Shown here in pieces: positions 35,571 to 44,173 of a stretch of DNA of 64,000 nt; the stretch's first letter is position 1, and every line of letters begins with the position of its first letter. The stretch covers positions 124,001 to 188,000 of the forward strand of contig NZ_FUHM01000001.1 in the NCBI RefSeq assembly GCF_900155565.1. Reading direction: 5' to 3'. Under the pieces are notes generated by a model. It did no database searches. It had not been told where the DNA came from and worked only from the letters and a program-made list of their open reading frames with translations. Source of the DNA: Anaerosalibacter sp. Marseille-P3206. GTDB lineage: Bacteria; Bacillota; Clostridia; Tissierellales; Sporanaerobacteraceae. Both the position numbers and the translations under genes were made by a program.

Positions 35571-36314
35571 ATGGATTTTTCAAAGATTAAACAAGCTAGT
35601 GATATGATAAAGAATTCTTCAAAGACAATGGTTTTAACAGGTGCTGGTATTTCAACTGAAAGTGGTATTCCTGATTTTAGAAGTCCCGGTAGTGGACTGT
35701 GGGAAAACATGGATCCCATGGAAGCCTTATCTACTACAGTACTATACAATAATCCAAAGAAATTTTATTCAGAAGGATATAAAATTTTGTTAGGAATGAC
35801 AGATGCAAAACCAAACACAGCTCACTATGTTTTAGCTGAAATGGAAAAGCAAGGCTATATAAAAGGGGTCATAACACAAAATATTGATAATTTACATCAA
35901 AAAGCAGGTACTAAATATTTACTAGAAGTTCATGGGAATACTAGAGAAGGAAGTTGTACTACTTGTGGGAAAGTAGTAGATATAAATGTGTTAACTGAAA
36001 AGGTAAACAATAATGAAATTCCTCCAAAGTGTAATCAATGCGGTGGATTACTTAGACCAGATGTTATATTTTTTGGAGATATGTTACCAGAGGATTTCAA
36101 TATAGCATTACAAGAAATGGAGGATTGCCAACTGCTTATAGTGATTGGTTCTAGCTTAGCGGTATCTCCAGTAAACTATTTACCATCTATGGCAGAAAAA
36201 TTTATAATAATAAATGAAGGTAGGACAGCTATGGATTATCGTTGTGATTTAAAAATAGAAGATAAGGCAGGAGTTGTACTAGAAAAAATTTTAATGGAAT
36301 TAAATAAGGAGTAA
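35571..36314 (+). CDS. cobB: NAD-dependent protein deacylase, sirtuin family
   Basis: Sir2-type deacylase of 247 residues that removes acyl groups from lysines using NAD. Motifs in order are LTGAGISTESGIPDFR (NAD), TQNIDNLHQKAG, EVHGN with catalytic His, the zinc cysteines CTTCGK and CNQCGG, and VIGSSLAVSP. The symbol follows the common bacterial usage, though the acyl preference is not determined. It starts at ATG 35571 after AGGGGGTG. A methyltransferase gene follows with a 3-base gap. Confidence 0.95.
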   Translation: MDFSKIKQASDMIKNSSKTMVLTGAGISTESGIPDFRSPGSGLWENMDPMEALSTTVLYNNPKKFYSEGYKILLGMTDAKPNTAHYVLAEMEKQGYIKGVITQNIDNLHQKAGTKYLLEVHGNTREGSCTTCGKVVDINVLTEKVNNNEIPPKCNQCGGLLRPDVIFFGDMLPEDFNIALQEMEDCQLLIVIGSSLAVSPVNYLPSMAEKFIIINEGRTAMDYRCDLKIEDKAGVVLEKILMELNKE

Positions 36315-36317
36315 GTG

Positions 36318-37055
36318 ATGAGTTACTATGGTGATTTTTCTTATTATTATGATGAACTAATGGATGATGTTAATTACGAACAATGGTATTTATATATTGA
36401 GGAGATTTTCAAAAAAACAAATTTTAAACCAAAGGATATATTAGAAATGGCATGTGGAACAGGTAATCTGACTCGTTATTTATGTAGTAATGGTTATAGT
36501 GTTACCTGTTTTGATAAATCTTCTGAGATGCTTTCTGTTGCATATAATAAACTGATGTCTTTTAGAAAAACTAAAATTCTAAATCAGGATATGACTAATT
36601 TTAATATAAATAAAGAATTTGATTGTATAGTAAGTATTTGTGATAGTATAAATTATATTATTGATGAAGAAGATCTTTTAAAAGTTTTTAAAAATGTATA
36701 TGAGCATCTAAATGAAGAAGGATTATTTATTTTTGATATTAATTCTTTTTATAAGTTAAGGAATATAATAGGCAATAATACTTTTGTTGAAGATAGGGAA
36801 GATATATTCTATGTATGGCAAAATTATTTTGAGGAAGAACTTAACTTGTCTCATTTTATGCTTTCTTTCTTTGTAAAAGATGAAGATATGTATATAAGAT
36901 TTGATGAAGAACATATAGAAAGAGCTTATAATATTGATGAGATTATAAACCTACTAAAAGATGCTGGATTTAATTATATAGATTATTATGAATCGTTTAC
37001 ATTTGATAGTCCAAAAGAGAATAGTGAGAGGATTAATTTTGTTGTTAAAAAGTGA
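36318..37055 (+). CDS. class I SAM-dependent methyltransferase
   Basis: Protein of 245 residues with the Rossmann methyltransferase core. Motif I is ILEMACGTGNLTRYL near residue 40, motif II region YSVTCFDKSSEML, and post-I ILNQDMTNF. No targeting signal. The substrate is unknown; relatives are often annotated simply as SAM-dependent methyltransferases. The start is ATG 36318 after AAGGAG, three bases after the sirtuin stop, so the pair is probably translationally coupled. Confidence 0.85.
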   Translation: MSYYGDFSYYYDELMDDVNYEQWYLYIEEIFKKTNFKPKDILEMACGTGNLTRYLCSNGYSVTCFDKSSEMLSVAYNKLMSFRKTKILNQDMTNFNINKEFDCIVSICDSINYIIDEEDLLKVFKNVYEHLNEEGLFIFDINSFYKLRNIIGNNTFVEDREDIFYVWQNYFEEELNLSHFMLSFFVKDEDMYIRFDEEHIERAYNIDEIINLLKDAGFNYIDYYESFTFDSPKENSERINFVVKK

Positions 37056-37109
37056 GTTGGAGGTCTTTTTTATGTATCTGAATATTAATTATATTTAGGG
37101 TAATACTAT

Positions 37110-37138
37110 TTGACAAGGGTTTATAATTATGGTAGTAT
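37110..37138 (+). promoter_or_regulatory. promoter of the cold-shock gene
   Basis: TTGACA (37110-37115), 17 bases, then TAGTAT (37133-37138). The leader to the start codon is about 60 bases, as is common for csp genes. Confidence 0.5.
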
Positions 37139-37204
37139 AATTAAAAGTAGGTGATAATACATACTCATCTATATAAATTAGTTGCATTGGAGGAATGTTT
37201 TAAA

Positions 37205-37405
37205 ATGGTTAAAGGTACAGTAAAGTGGTTTAATGCTACAAAAGGTTATGGATTTATTTCAACTGAAGAAGGCGAAGATGTATTCGTACATTATTCAGCT
37301 ATAAGTGGAGACGGATTCAAAACTCTAGAAGAAGGACAACAAGTTGAATTTGAAATAGTTCAAGGAGAAAAAGGTCCTCAAGCTACAGACGTTATAAAAC
37401 TATAA
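37205..37405 (+). CDS. cold-shock protein CspA/CspB family
   Basis: Nucleic-acid-binding OB-fold protein of 66 residues. RNP1 is KGYGFIS and RNP2 is VFVHYSAI, with the usual opening VKGTVKWFN. It acts as an RNA chaperone in cold shock or general growth. It starts at ATG 37205 after GGAGGA and has its own promoter and a terminator, so it is monocistronic. Confidence 0.96.
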   Translation: MVKGTVKWFNATKGYGFISTEEGEDVFVHYSAISGDGFKTLEEGQQVEFEIVQGEKGPQATDVIKL

Positions 37406-37442
37406 GATTTGATATAAGTAACTAGTTTTTAACAGTAGCAAA

Positions 37443-37470
37443 TTAGCCCCTCTATAGGGGCTTTAAATAT
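37443..37470 (+). terminator. intrinsic terminator
   Basis: TAGCCCC, TCTA, and GGGGCTTTA form a GC-rich stem followed by a moderately T-rich tract. It ends the cold-shock gene. Confidence 0.75.
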
Positions 37471-37497
37471 TTTAGGGAGAGTTGAAAGGGGTTAGTT

Positions 37498-38367
37498 ATG
37501 AAGGACTATGTTATAAGAGCCATAGATGAAAAGAAAACTATGCGTGTATTTGTTGCAACTACTACAAATACAGTCAATGAAGCAACTAAAATCCATAGTT
37601 TATCACCAGTAGCTGCTGCAGCATTAGGTAGAACTCTAACAGCTGTTTCTATGATGGGACAAATGATGAAAGGAGAAAAAGATACCATATCGATGCAATT
37701 ATTAGGTGATGGTCCTATTGGAAATGTCTTTGCCATGTCTAATTCATTTGGAGAAGTTAAAGGCTATGTAGGAAATCCATTGGTTGATCTTCCCTTAAAA
37801 CATGACAACAAACTTGATGTAGGTGGTGCAGTGGGTAAAAATGGAAGAATAGTTGTGATAAAGGATTTAGGTTTAAAAGATCCTTATGTTGGCCAATCAA
37901 ATTTAGTTTCAGGAGAAGTAGCAGAGGATTTGGCTAATTATTATCTATATTCAGAACAACAACCATCAGCTGTAAATTTAGGGGTGTTAGTAGACACTGA
38001 TTTATCTATAAAGGCTTCAGGTGGTTATATAGTTCAATTGTTGCCAGATGTTTTAGAGGAAGATATTGATCTTCTTGAGAATAATATTAAGAATGCAGAA
38101 TCTATTTCTTCGCTTATAGATAGGGGATATACACCTGAAGATATATTAAAAGAGATTTTTGGTGTTTTCAATATGGAAATCTTAGAAAAAAGTGAAGTTT
38201 TATATAAATGTGATTGCTCTAGGGAGAGAATGGAAGAAGCATTAATAAGTTTAGGAAAAGAAGAGATAAATAAAATAATTGAAGAGGATGGAAAAGCTGA
38301 GGTAGTGTGTCATTTTTGCAATAAAAAACATCAATTTTCAAAGGAAGATTTAAAATCATTAATTTAG
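37498..38367 (+). CDS. hslO: redox-regulated chaperone Hsp33
   Basis: Holdase chaperone of 289 residues activated by oxidation. The N-terminal domain has LGRTLTAVSMMGQM and GYVGNP, and the C-terminal zinc redox switch is CDC followed by CHFC (about residues 239-241 and 272-275), which give the four cysteines. It starts at ATG 37498 after AAAGGGG. The tRNA operon promoter begins three bases after its stop codon. Confidence 0.95.
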   Translation: MKDYVIRAIDEKKTMRVFVATTTNTVNEATKIHSLSPVAAAALGRTLTAVSMMGQMMKGEKDTISMQLLGDGPIGNVFAMSNSFGEVKGYVGNPLVDLPLKHDNKLDVGGAVGKNGRIVVIKDLGLKDPYVGQSNLVSGEVAEDLANYYLYSEQQPSAVNLGVLVDTDLSIKASGGYIVQLLPDVLEEDIDLLENNIKNAESISSLIDRGYTPEDILKEIFGVFNMEILEKSEVLYKCDCSRERMEEALISLGKEEINKIIEEDGKAEVVCHFCNKKHQFSKEDLKSLI

Positions 38368-38370
38368 ATG

Positions 38371-38399
38371 TTGACAATATAGATTATATATTGTATACT
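38371..38399 (+). promoter_or_regulatory. promoter of the tRNA operon
   Basis: A near-consensus promoter: TTGACA (38371-38376), 17 bases, TATACT (38394-38399), 18 bases before the first tRNA. Confidence 0.8.
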
Positions 38400-38417
38400 A
38401 ACAATTGTGGTTTTAAT

Positions 38418-38493
38418 GCCCAGATAGCTCAGTAGGTAGAGCAGGGGACTGAAAATCCCCGTGTCGGTGGTTCGATTCCGCCTTTGGGCACCA
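38418..38493 (+). tRNA. tRNA-Phe (GAA)
   Basis: A 76-base cloverleaf with encoded CCA. The acceptor GCCCAGA pairs with TTTGGGC, the anticodon loop is CTGAAAA with GAA, and the T arm GGTGGTTCGATTCCGCC is canonical. First gene of the tRNA cluster. Confidence 0.96.
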
Positions 38494-38500
38494 AAAAAAT

Positions 38501-38575
38501 GCGGAAGTGGCTCAGTGGTAGAGCATCGCCTTGCCAAGGCGAGGGTCGCGGGTTCGAATCCCGTCTTCCGCTCCA
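38501..38575 (+). tRNA. tRNA-Gly (GCC)
   Basis: A 75-base cloverleaf with encoded CCA. The acceptor GCGGAAG pairs with CTTCCGC, the anticodon loop is TTGCCAA with GCC, and the T arm contains GGTTCGAATCC. It is seven bases after tRNA-Phe. Confidence 0.96.
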
Positions 38576-38578
38576 TAT

Positions 38579-38663
38579 GGCGGCATAGCCAAGTGGTAAG
38601 GCATAAGCAGAGAACCCAAATCTTTGATTTGGTGTGAATCGCTTAGTCGGGCCGTTGGCTTCA
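38579..38663 (+). pseudogene. tRNA-Cys-derived remnant or tRNA-like element
   Basis: Its first 25 bases (GGCGGCATAGCCAAGTGGTA plus AGGCA) are identical to the 5' part of the real tRNA-Cys 118 bases downstream. The rest diverges: instead of the tRNA-Cys anticodon and T arms, it has TAAGC with GCTTA enclosing the hairpin CCAAATC with GATTTGG. GCCGTT could still pair with the acceptor GGCGGC through G-U pairs. No CCA end is encoded. Probably a partial duplication followed by decay, or an unusual tRNA-like RNA. Confidence 0.55.
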
Positions 38664-38696
38664 AGATAAACTTTTTTTATTAAATAAGTTTTAAAT

Positions 38697-38770
<74 letters not shown>

Positions 38771-38773
38771 GAG

Positions 38774-38806
38774 AAACCTTCAAAATTGAAGGTTTATTTT
38801 TTTATC
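38774..38806 (+). terminator. intrinsic terminator of the tRNA operon
   Basis: AAACCTTCAA and TTGAAGGTTT form a perfect stem around AA, followed by a T-rich tail. Confidence 0.9.
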
Positions 38807-38826
38807 TAAAAAAACAAGGTGATATT

Positions 38827-39573
38827 ATGAATATAAAAAATCCTTTTATTCCACAATCATTTGCTAATTTAGCAATTATTGATGGAAGAGCAAATGAAAA
38901 TATTATTAAGAACTTGGAGAAACTAAATATAAATATTATAAAGACTATTAAATGTGATGATGTGCTTGAACCTATTTCATATCATCCAGATATAGTTATG
39001 CATCCAATTGATTACAATACAATGATTGTTGCTCCAAATGTTTTTGATTATTATGAAGAAAAACTAACAAAACAGGGTATAAATGTTATAAAAGGTGAAA
39101 AATATTTATCTAGTAAATACCCTGACGATATTGCATATAATGTAGGAAGAGTTCATGGTTATGCAATACATAATTTTAAATATACAGATGAGAAATTACT
39201 TTTTTATTTTAAAAAAAGTGGTATAGAGCTAATAGATATAAAACAAGGATATTCTAAGTGCTCTATGGCTGTAGTTGATGAAAAAGCAATCATAACTTCA
39301 GATTATCCAATTTATAATAAACTTTCAAAATTAGACATAGATGTGTTACACATTAAGCCAGGTTATATAAAACTTAAAGGTTTAAACTATGGTTTTATTG
39401 GTGGTACATGTGGCAATTTATCAAAAGACAGTATTGCTATTTCAGGTAATTTTGAAAATCATCCAGATAAAGAAAATATCTTAAAATTTTTTAAAAAACA
39501 TAAGAAAAACCTGTTGATTTTAGACAATAACGAAATTGTTGATTTAGGCACGATAATTTGCTTATATTGTTAA
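38827..39573 (+). CDS. DUF6873 family protein, GME-fold-like
   Basis: Protein of 248 residues matching a clostridial family that I recall as DUF6873, described as having the guanidine-modifying enzyme (GME) fold. Repeated small modules (VMHPIDYN, VGRVHGYAIHN, IGGTCGNLSKDS) and the end DLGTIICLYC, which recalls the GGSIHC-type catalytic cysteine at the C-terminus of arginine-modifying enzymes, fit that idea. It starts at ATG 38827 after AAGGTGAT, in front of ytxC. Substrate and activity are unknown, and sporulation linkage is only suggested by the neighbour. Confidence 0.65.
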   Translation: MNIKNPFIPQSFANLAIIDGRANENIIKNLEKLNINIIKTIKCDDVLEPISYHPDIVMHPIDYNTMIVAPNVFDYYEEKLTKQGINVIKGEKYLSSKYPDDIAYNVGRVHGYAIHNFKYTDEKLLFYFKKSGIELIDIKQGYSKCSMAVVDEKAIITSDYPIYNKLSKLDIDVLHIKPGYIKLKGLNYGFIGGTCGNLSKDSIAISGNFENHPDKENILKFFKKHKKNLLILDNNEIVDLGTIICLYC

Positions 39574-39646
39574 TGGAGTAACAATATAAGAGAATAAGCT
39601 TAAATGTAAAACACATACTACTGTTACGAGAGAAAGGAGATTGGAG

Positions 39647-40504
39647 ATGGAACTACTATCAATTGGAGTTGAAGAAAATAAAGATAAAGTTCTTAATATT
39701 ATATATGATTATGATTTTTTATATAATGTTGATATAGAAGAAGAAAAAATAGGAAATAGGTTATTTGTAAAAATAACTACCGAAGACAAAAATACTTCAA
39801 AAAATGATAACACATTATATAGTATGCTATCTATGCTTATAACAGAGATTATTTTGGAGTACTATATTAAGGATATTATATATAAGAAAGTATTTACCAA
39901 ATACAATGATTTATTCAAAGAAGAAAAAATAGAAATAGGTAAAATCGCTTTTAAAACCATAAGTAGAGATAATAGTTTGGATAATGAGAAAAAGCTAATA
40001 TTTGATGAAGTGAGAAATTATATAAACAAAAATGATGAAATAATAATAGACGGATTTGTAAATTTCAGACTAAGTGCACTAAATTCCTCTTTAGATATAT
40101 TAATAGAAAAAAGTAACCAAAAATACTATGAAGAAAGAGAATATAAAGAATTTATAAAAATACTTAAGTATTTTGTTGATATACAAGAACCCAAAATGGA
40201 TTTGGTCAATATTATAATGGAAGAAAACAACTATAAGCTATATGATCAAAATAATAAACTAATTGAAAATGATTTTTTTAATGAAGTAATAAATGAATTA
40301 TCTATTGATGGAATAACCAAGGAGGATCTTTTAATAAGTTCAATAATTACTATTGCACCTAAAAACATAGTTATTCATGGAAGCGAAAAAAATAGAAATG
40401 ATGAATTAATAAAAATACTTGAAAATGTATTTCTTGAAAAAGTAACATATTGTACTGGTTGTGAACTCTGTTCTTTAAAAATGAATAAAAGTAAGGAAAA
40501 ATGA
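39647..40504 (+). CDS. ytxC: sporulation protein YtxC family
   Basis: Protein of 285 residues. The C-terminal VTYCTGCELCSL with three cysteines is typical of YtxC, and the central acidic region NIIMEENNYKLYDQNN also fits. In Bacillus the gene is expressed in sporulation but has no firm function. The start is ATG 39647 after AAAGGAG; a TTG six bases earlier sits directly on that site. It follows the DUF6873 gene at 73 bases. A terminator overlaps its end. Confidence 0.8.
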   Translation: MELLSIGVEENKDKVLNIIYDYDFLYNVDIEEEKIGNRLFVKITTEDKNTSKNDNTLYSMLSMLITEIILEYYIKDIIYKKVFTKYNDLFKEEKIEIGKIAFKTISRDNSLDNEKKLIFDEVRNYINKNDEIIIDGFVNFRLSALNSSLDILIEKSNQKYYEEREYKEFIKILKYFVDIQEPKMDLVNIIMEENNYKLYDQNNKLIENDFFNEVINELSIDGITKEDLLISSIITIAPKNIVIHGSEKNRNDELIKILENVFLEKVTYCTGCELCSLKMNKSKEK

Positions 40505-40530
40505 AAGCGAAATTAAGCTTTTGTTTTTTC
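40502..40530 (+). terminator. weak intrinsic terminator
   Basis: AAAGC and GCTTT with loop GAAATTAA, followed by TGTTTTTTC. Short stem but clear T tract, just after ytxC. Confidence 0.5.
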
Positions 40531-40598
40531 TTACTTTTAAAAACAAACGAATAATGATATTATAAATACTAGATAAATTAATAATTAGGGGGGATATA

Positions 40599-41915
40599 AT
40601 GGCTAAAGAAATAGTTAAACCTTCCATACTACCAGGTTTTATGGAATTGTTACCATCGGATCAAATATTATTTAACCATATGATGGACACTATAAAGAGT
40701 AATTATGAAAAATTTGGTTTTCTTCCTATAGATACGCCAGTTATAGAGAAATCTGAGGTACTTCTTGCAAAAGGTGGAGGAGAGACAGAAAAACAAGTTT
40801 ATAGATTTACAAAGGGTGATACTGACTTGTCATTAAGATTTGATTTGACAGTGCCTCTTGCTAGATATGTATCACAACATTATTCTGATTTAAATTTTCC
40901 TTTTAAAAGGTATCAAATAGGCAAAGTATATAGGGGAGAAAGAAATCAGAAGGGTAGATTTAGAGAGTTTTATCAATGTGATATTGATATAATTGGAAAT
41001 CAAAAATTAGATATAATAAATGACGCTGAAATTCCAAGTATTATTTACTCAACATTTAAAGAATTAGGTTTTGATTCTTTTACTATTAAAATCAATAATA
41101 GAAAGATATTAAATGGTTTTTTCCAAGGTCTTGATATTGATGATTCTGTAGAAGTATTAAGAGCTATTGATAAAATGGATAAGATAGGATTAAAGGGAGT
41201 AAATGAAGAATTAAGAAAAATAGGTTTAGATGATAATACTATTAATAAAATAATAGAGTTTATTCAAATAGAGGGTACGAATGAAGAAATACTACATAGT
41301 TTAGAAGAGTTCAATATAGATAATGAAACTTTTGTATTAGGTTTAGATGAATTGAAAAATGTAGTAAAGTATGTAAAACATTTTGGAGTACCTGAAGATA
41401 ATCTTAAAGTAGATTTGACAATAGCAAGAGGATTAGACTACTATACAGGTACAGTGTATGAAACATTTTTAGATGAGTATCCAGATATCGGTAGTGTTTG
41501 TTCAGGTGGAAGATATGATGACTTAGCAGAATATTATACTAAACAAAAATTACCTGGGGTTGGCATATCTATTGGTCTTACAAGACTTTTCTACCAACTA
41601 AGAGAAGCAAATATTATTAAGACTAAATGGAACAATTTAACTAAGGTTTTAATAATACCTATGGAAGGATGTCAAGAAGAGGGAATAAAAATTGGAAATA
41701 TATTGCGTAGTTATGATATTAACACTCAAATCTATTTAGAAGGTGGAAAAGTAGGGAAGAAATTTAATTATGCTGATAAGCTTGATATTCCATATGTTAT
41801 AATAATAGGTTCTGAAGAGATTAAGAATGAAAAAGTAACGTTAAGACAAATGGATACTGGAGAACAAATCATGTATTCTATAGAAGAGCTTATTAAAATA
41901 ATTAATGATGATTAG
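40599..41915 (+). CDS. hisS: histidyl-tRNA synthetase
   Basis: Class II synthetase of 438 residues that charges tRNA-His. It has GFMELLPSDQ, the class II motif 2 region KRYQIGKVYRGERNQKGRFREFYQCD, given here as a site near residue 108, and the His-specific LTIARGLDYYTGTVYE and GGRYDDLAEYY. The C-terminal anticodon-binding domain (about 345-438) is complete, so it is not HisZ. It starts at ATG 40599 after GGGGGG. Unlike the other synthetases here, no T-box precedes it. Confidence 0.94.
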   Translation: MAKEIVKPSILPGFMELLPSDQILFNHMMDTIKSNYEKFGFLPIDTPVIEKSEVLLAKGGGETEKQVYRFTKGDTDLSLRFDLTVPLARYVSQHYSDLNFPFKRYQIGKVYRGERNQKGRFREFYQCDIDIIGNQKLDIINDAEIPSIIYSTFKELGFDSFTIKINNRKILNGFFQGLDIDDSVEVLRAIDKMDKIGLKGVNEELRKIGLDDNTINKIIEFIQIEGTNEEILHSLEEFNIDNETFVLGLDELKNVVKYVKHFGVPEDNLKVDLTIARGLDYYTGTVYETFLDEYPDIGSVCSGGRYDDLAEYYTKQKLPGVGISIGLTRLFYQLREANIIKTKWNNLTKVLIIPMEGCQEEGIKIGNILRSYDINTQIYLEGGKVGKKFNYADKLDIPYVIIIGSEEIKNEKVTLRQMDTGEQIMYSIEELIKIINDD

Positions 41916-41925
41916 TTTAAAATCA

Positions 41926-41954
41926 TTGACAAATGGGAATATAGTATATATAAT
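41926..41954 (+). promoter_or_regulatory. promoter of the thrS T-box transcript
   Basis: TTGACA (41926-41931), 17 bases, then TATAAT (41949-41954). A consensus promoter directly before the leader. Confidence 0.8.
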
Positions 41955-41974
41955 ATGAAATCAAAACTATATAT

Positions 41975-42213
41975 TAAAAGCTTTGAAGGGAAGAGTAAGT
42001 TAAATAATTCTTTAAGAGAGGGATAGTCTAGGCTGGAAGCTATCCTAAGATATTGTTAACCGAAGACCACCCCTGAGCTTAAATCCATTCATACTAATTA
42101 TGAAGAAGGATTTACGTTAATTGCGTTAAAATTTCAAGCACCAATTAGGGTGGGACCACGAGATTTACCTCTCGTCCCTATGTATTTTTACATGGAGATG
42201 AGGGGTTTTTTGT
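41975..42213 (+). promoter_or_regulatory. T-box leader (Thr, ACC) of thrS
   Basis: Stem I contains GGGAAGAGTAAGT, and the specifier loop reads CCGAAGACCACC with ACC at 42066-42068. The T-box AGGGTGGGACCACGAG lies at about 42147-42162. A terminator pairs CCTCTCGTCC-like bases with GAGATGAGGGG and ends in TTTTTT. Confidence 0.93.
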
Positions 42214-42247
42214 ATTTTATAAACAATTGAAAATAGGAGGGAAAAAC

Positions 42248-44152
42248 ATGATAAAAATAACATTACCTGATGGTACAGAAAAGCAATATGAAAAAGGTAT
42301 AACTGTATTTGAAGTAGCTAAGGATATAAGCGAAGGATTAGCTAGGGTTGCTCTTGGAGCAGTTGTAAATGATAAAATAAAAGGGATGCAAGAGACTATA
42401 GATGAAGATGCAAAGGTTAAAATAGTAAAATTTGAAGACAAAGAGGGAAAAGAAATCTTTTGGCATACATCAGCACATATAATGGCACATGCTGTTTTAA
42501 ACCTATTCCCTGATGTAAAATTTGCTATTGGGCCATCTATTGAAAATGGATTTTACTATGATTTCGATTTAGAACATAGATTTACCCCAGAAGATTTAGA
42601 AAGAATAGAAAAGGAAATGATTAAAATTGCTAAAGAAGGGCATGCAATGGAAAGAACTATTATGCCTAGGGATGAAGCATTGAAGTATTTTAAAGAAAAA
42701 GATGAGCCTTATAAAGTGGAGCTTATTGAAAATCTACCTGAAGATGAGATAATATCTTTTTATAAACTTGGAGATTTTACAGATCTTTGCGCTGGACCTC
42801 ATTTAATGGATACTAAGAAGGTTAAGGCTATAAAGCTATTGAGTATTGCTGGCGCTTATTGGCGTGGTGATGAAAAGAACAAAATGCTTCAAAGAATATA
42901 TGGAATCAGTTTTGATAAGAAGAAAAATTTAGATGAGTATTTAGAAAGATTAGAAGAAGCAAAGAAAAGGGATCATAGAAAATTAGGTAAAGAGTTAGAT
43001 TTATTTAGTATGCATGAAGAGGGACCAGGTTTTCCATTCTTCCATCCTAAGGGAATGATCTTAAGAAATATATTAGAAGATTTTTGGAAAGCAGAACATG
43101 CTAAAAGAGGATATGGAGAAATAAAAACTCCTATGATTTTAAATGAGGAATTGTGGCGTAGATCAGGACATTGGGATCACTACAAAGAAAACATGTATTT
43201 TACAACTATAGACGAAAATGATTATGCTATAAAACCTATGAACTGTCCTGGTTCAATACTTGTATATAAATCAAAGATGTATAGTTATAGGGATTTACCA
43301 CTTAGATTAGGAGAATTAGGTTTAGTTCATAGACATGAATTATCTGGTACTTTGCATGGACTTATGAGAGTAAGAAGCTTTACTCAAGATGATGCTCATA
43401 TATATATGTTACAAAGTCAGGTTAAGGATGAGCTTATAGGTGTAATTGAGTTGGCAGACTACGTTTACAGTATATTTGGATTTAAATATCATGTAGAGTT
43501 GTCAACAAGACCTGAAGATTCAATGGGAAGTGAAGAACAATGGGAGATTGCAACAAATAGTTTGATAGCTGCTCTTGAGGAGAAGAAAATTAACTATATT
43601 GTTAATGAAGGAGATGGGGCTTTTTATGGTCCTAAAATAGATTTCCATTTAGAAGATGCTATAGGTAGGACTTGGCAATGTGGTACTATACAATTAGATT
43701 TCCAAATGCCAGAAAGATTTGATTTAACTTATGTTGATAAGGACAATGAAAAGAAGAGACCTATTATGATTCATAGAACTATTTTAGGAAGTATTGAAAG
43801 GTTCATGGGGATATTGATTGAACACTATGCTGGGAAGTTTCCTGCTTGGTTAGCACCTGTGCAAGTTTCTATACTACCAATATCAGATAAATTCAATGAT
43901 TATGCATATGAACTTGAGAAAAAATTCAAAGAAAATGGCTTAAGAGTTCATGTTGACGATAGAACAGAAAAAATCGGATATAAAATAAGAGAAGCACAAC
44001 TTCAAAAGATACCATATATGTTAGTAGTAGGTGAAAAAGAAGTTGAGGAAAACTCAGTTTCAGTAAGAAAAAGAGATGAAGGAGATTTAGGTCAGTTAAG
44101 CGTAGATGAATTTATAGAAAGAATAGTAGATGAAGTTGAAGATAAAAGGTAG
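42248..44152 (+). CDS. thrS: threonyl-tRNA synthetase
   Basis: Class II synthetase of 634 residues that charges tRNA-Thr. Domains in order: TGS (MIKITLPDGTEKQYE), the editing domain with WHTSAHIMAHAV and CAGPHL, the catalytic core with MNCPGSILVYK and RSFTQDDAH, and the anticodon-binding domain from about residue 530. It starts at ATG 42248 after AGGAGG; a frame from 42227 lacks a site. Its stop codon lies in the terminator stem shared with the convergent protease gene. Confidence 0.98.
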   Translation: MIKITLPDGTEKQYEKGITVFEVAKDISEGLARVALGAVVNDKIKGMQETIDEDAKVKIVKFEDKEGKEIFWHTSAHIMAHAVLNLFPDVKFAIGPSIENGFYYDFDLEHRFTPEDLERIEKEMIKIAKEGHAMERTIMPRDEALKYFKEKDEPYKVELIENLPEDEIISFYKLGDFTDLCAGPHLMDTKKVKAIKLLSIAGAYWRGDEKNKMLQRIYGISFDKKKNLDEYLERLEEAKKRDHRKLGKELDLFSMHEEGPGFPFFHPKGMILRNILEDFWKAEHAKRGYGEIKTPMILNEELWRRSGHWDHYKENMYFTTIDENDYAIKPMNCPGSILVYKSKMYSYRDLPLRLGELGLVHRHELSGTLHGLMRVRSFTQDDAHIYMLQSQVKDELIGVIELADYVYSIFGFKYHVELSTRPEDSMGSEEQWEIATNSLIAALEEKKINYIVNEGDGAFYGPKIDFHLEDAIGRTWQCGTIQLDFQMPERFDLTYVDKDNEKKRPIMIHRTILGSIERFMGILIEHYAGKFPAWLAPVQVSILPISDKFNDYAYELEKKFKENGLRVHVDDRTEKIGYKIREAQLQKIPYMLVVGEKEVEENSVSVRKRDEGDLGQLSVDEFIERIVDEVEDKR

Positions 44153-44173
44153 GGGGTTTTCCTCCTACCTTTT
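44143..44173. terminator. bidirectional terminator overlapping the thrS stop codon
   Basis: AAAAGGTAGG and CCTACCTTTT pair over 10 bp, with GGGTTTTCCT inside. The thrS stop TAG is part of the left arm, and the convergent protease gene ends in the right flank. Confidence 0.85.

Noticed and set aside
40505-40598. A possible T-box before hisS
   Set aside because: The gap is under 100 bases with no GGTGG-type T-box core and no Stem I; only the ytxC terminator is seen.
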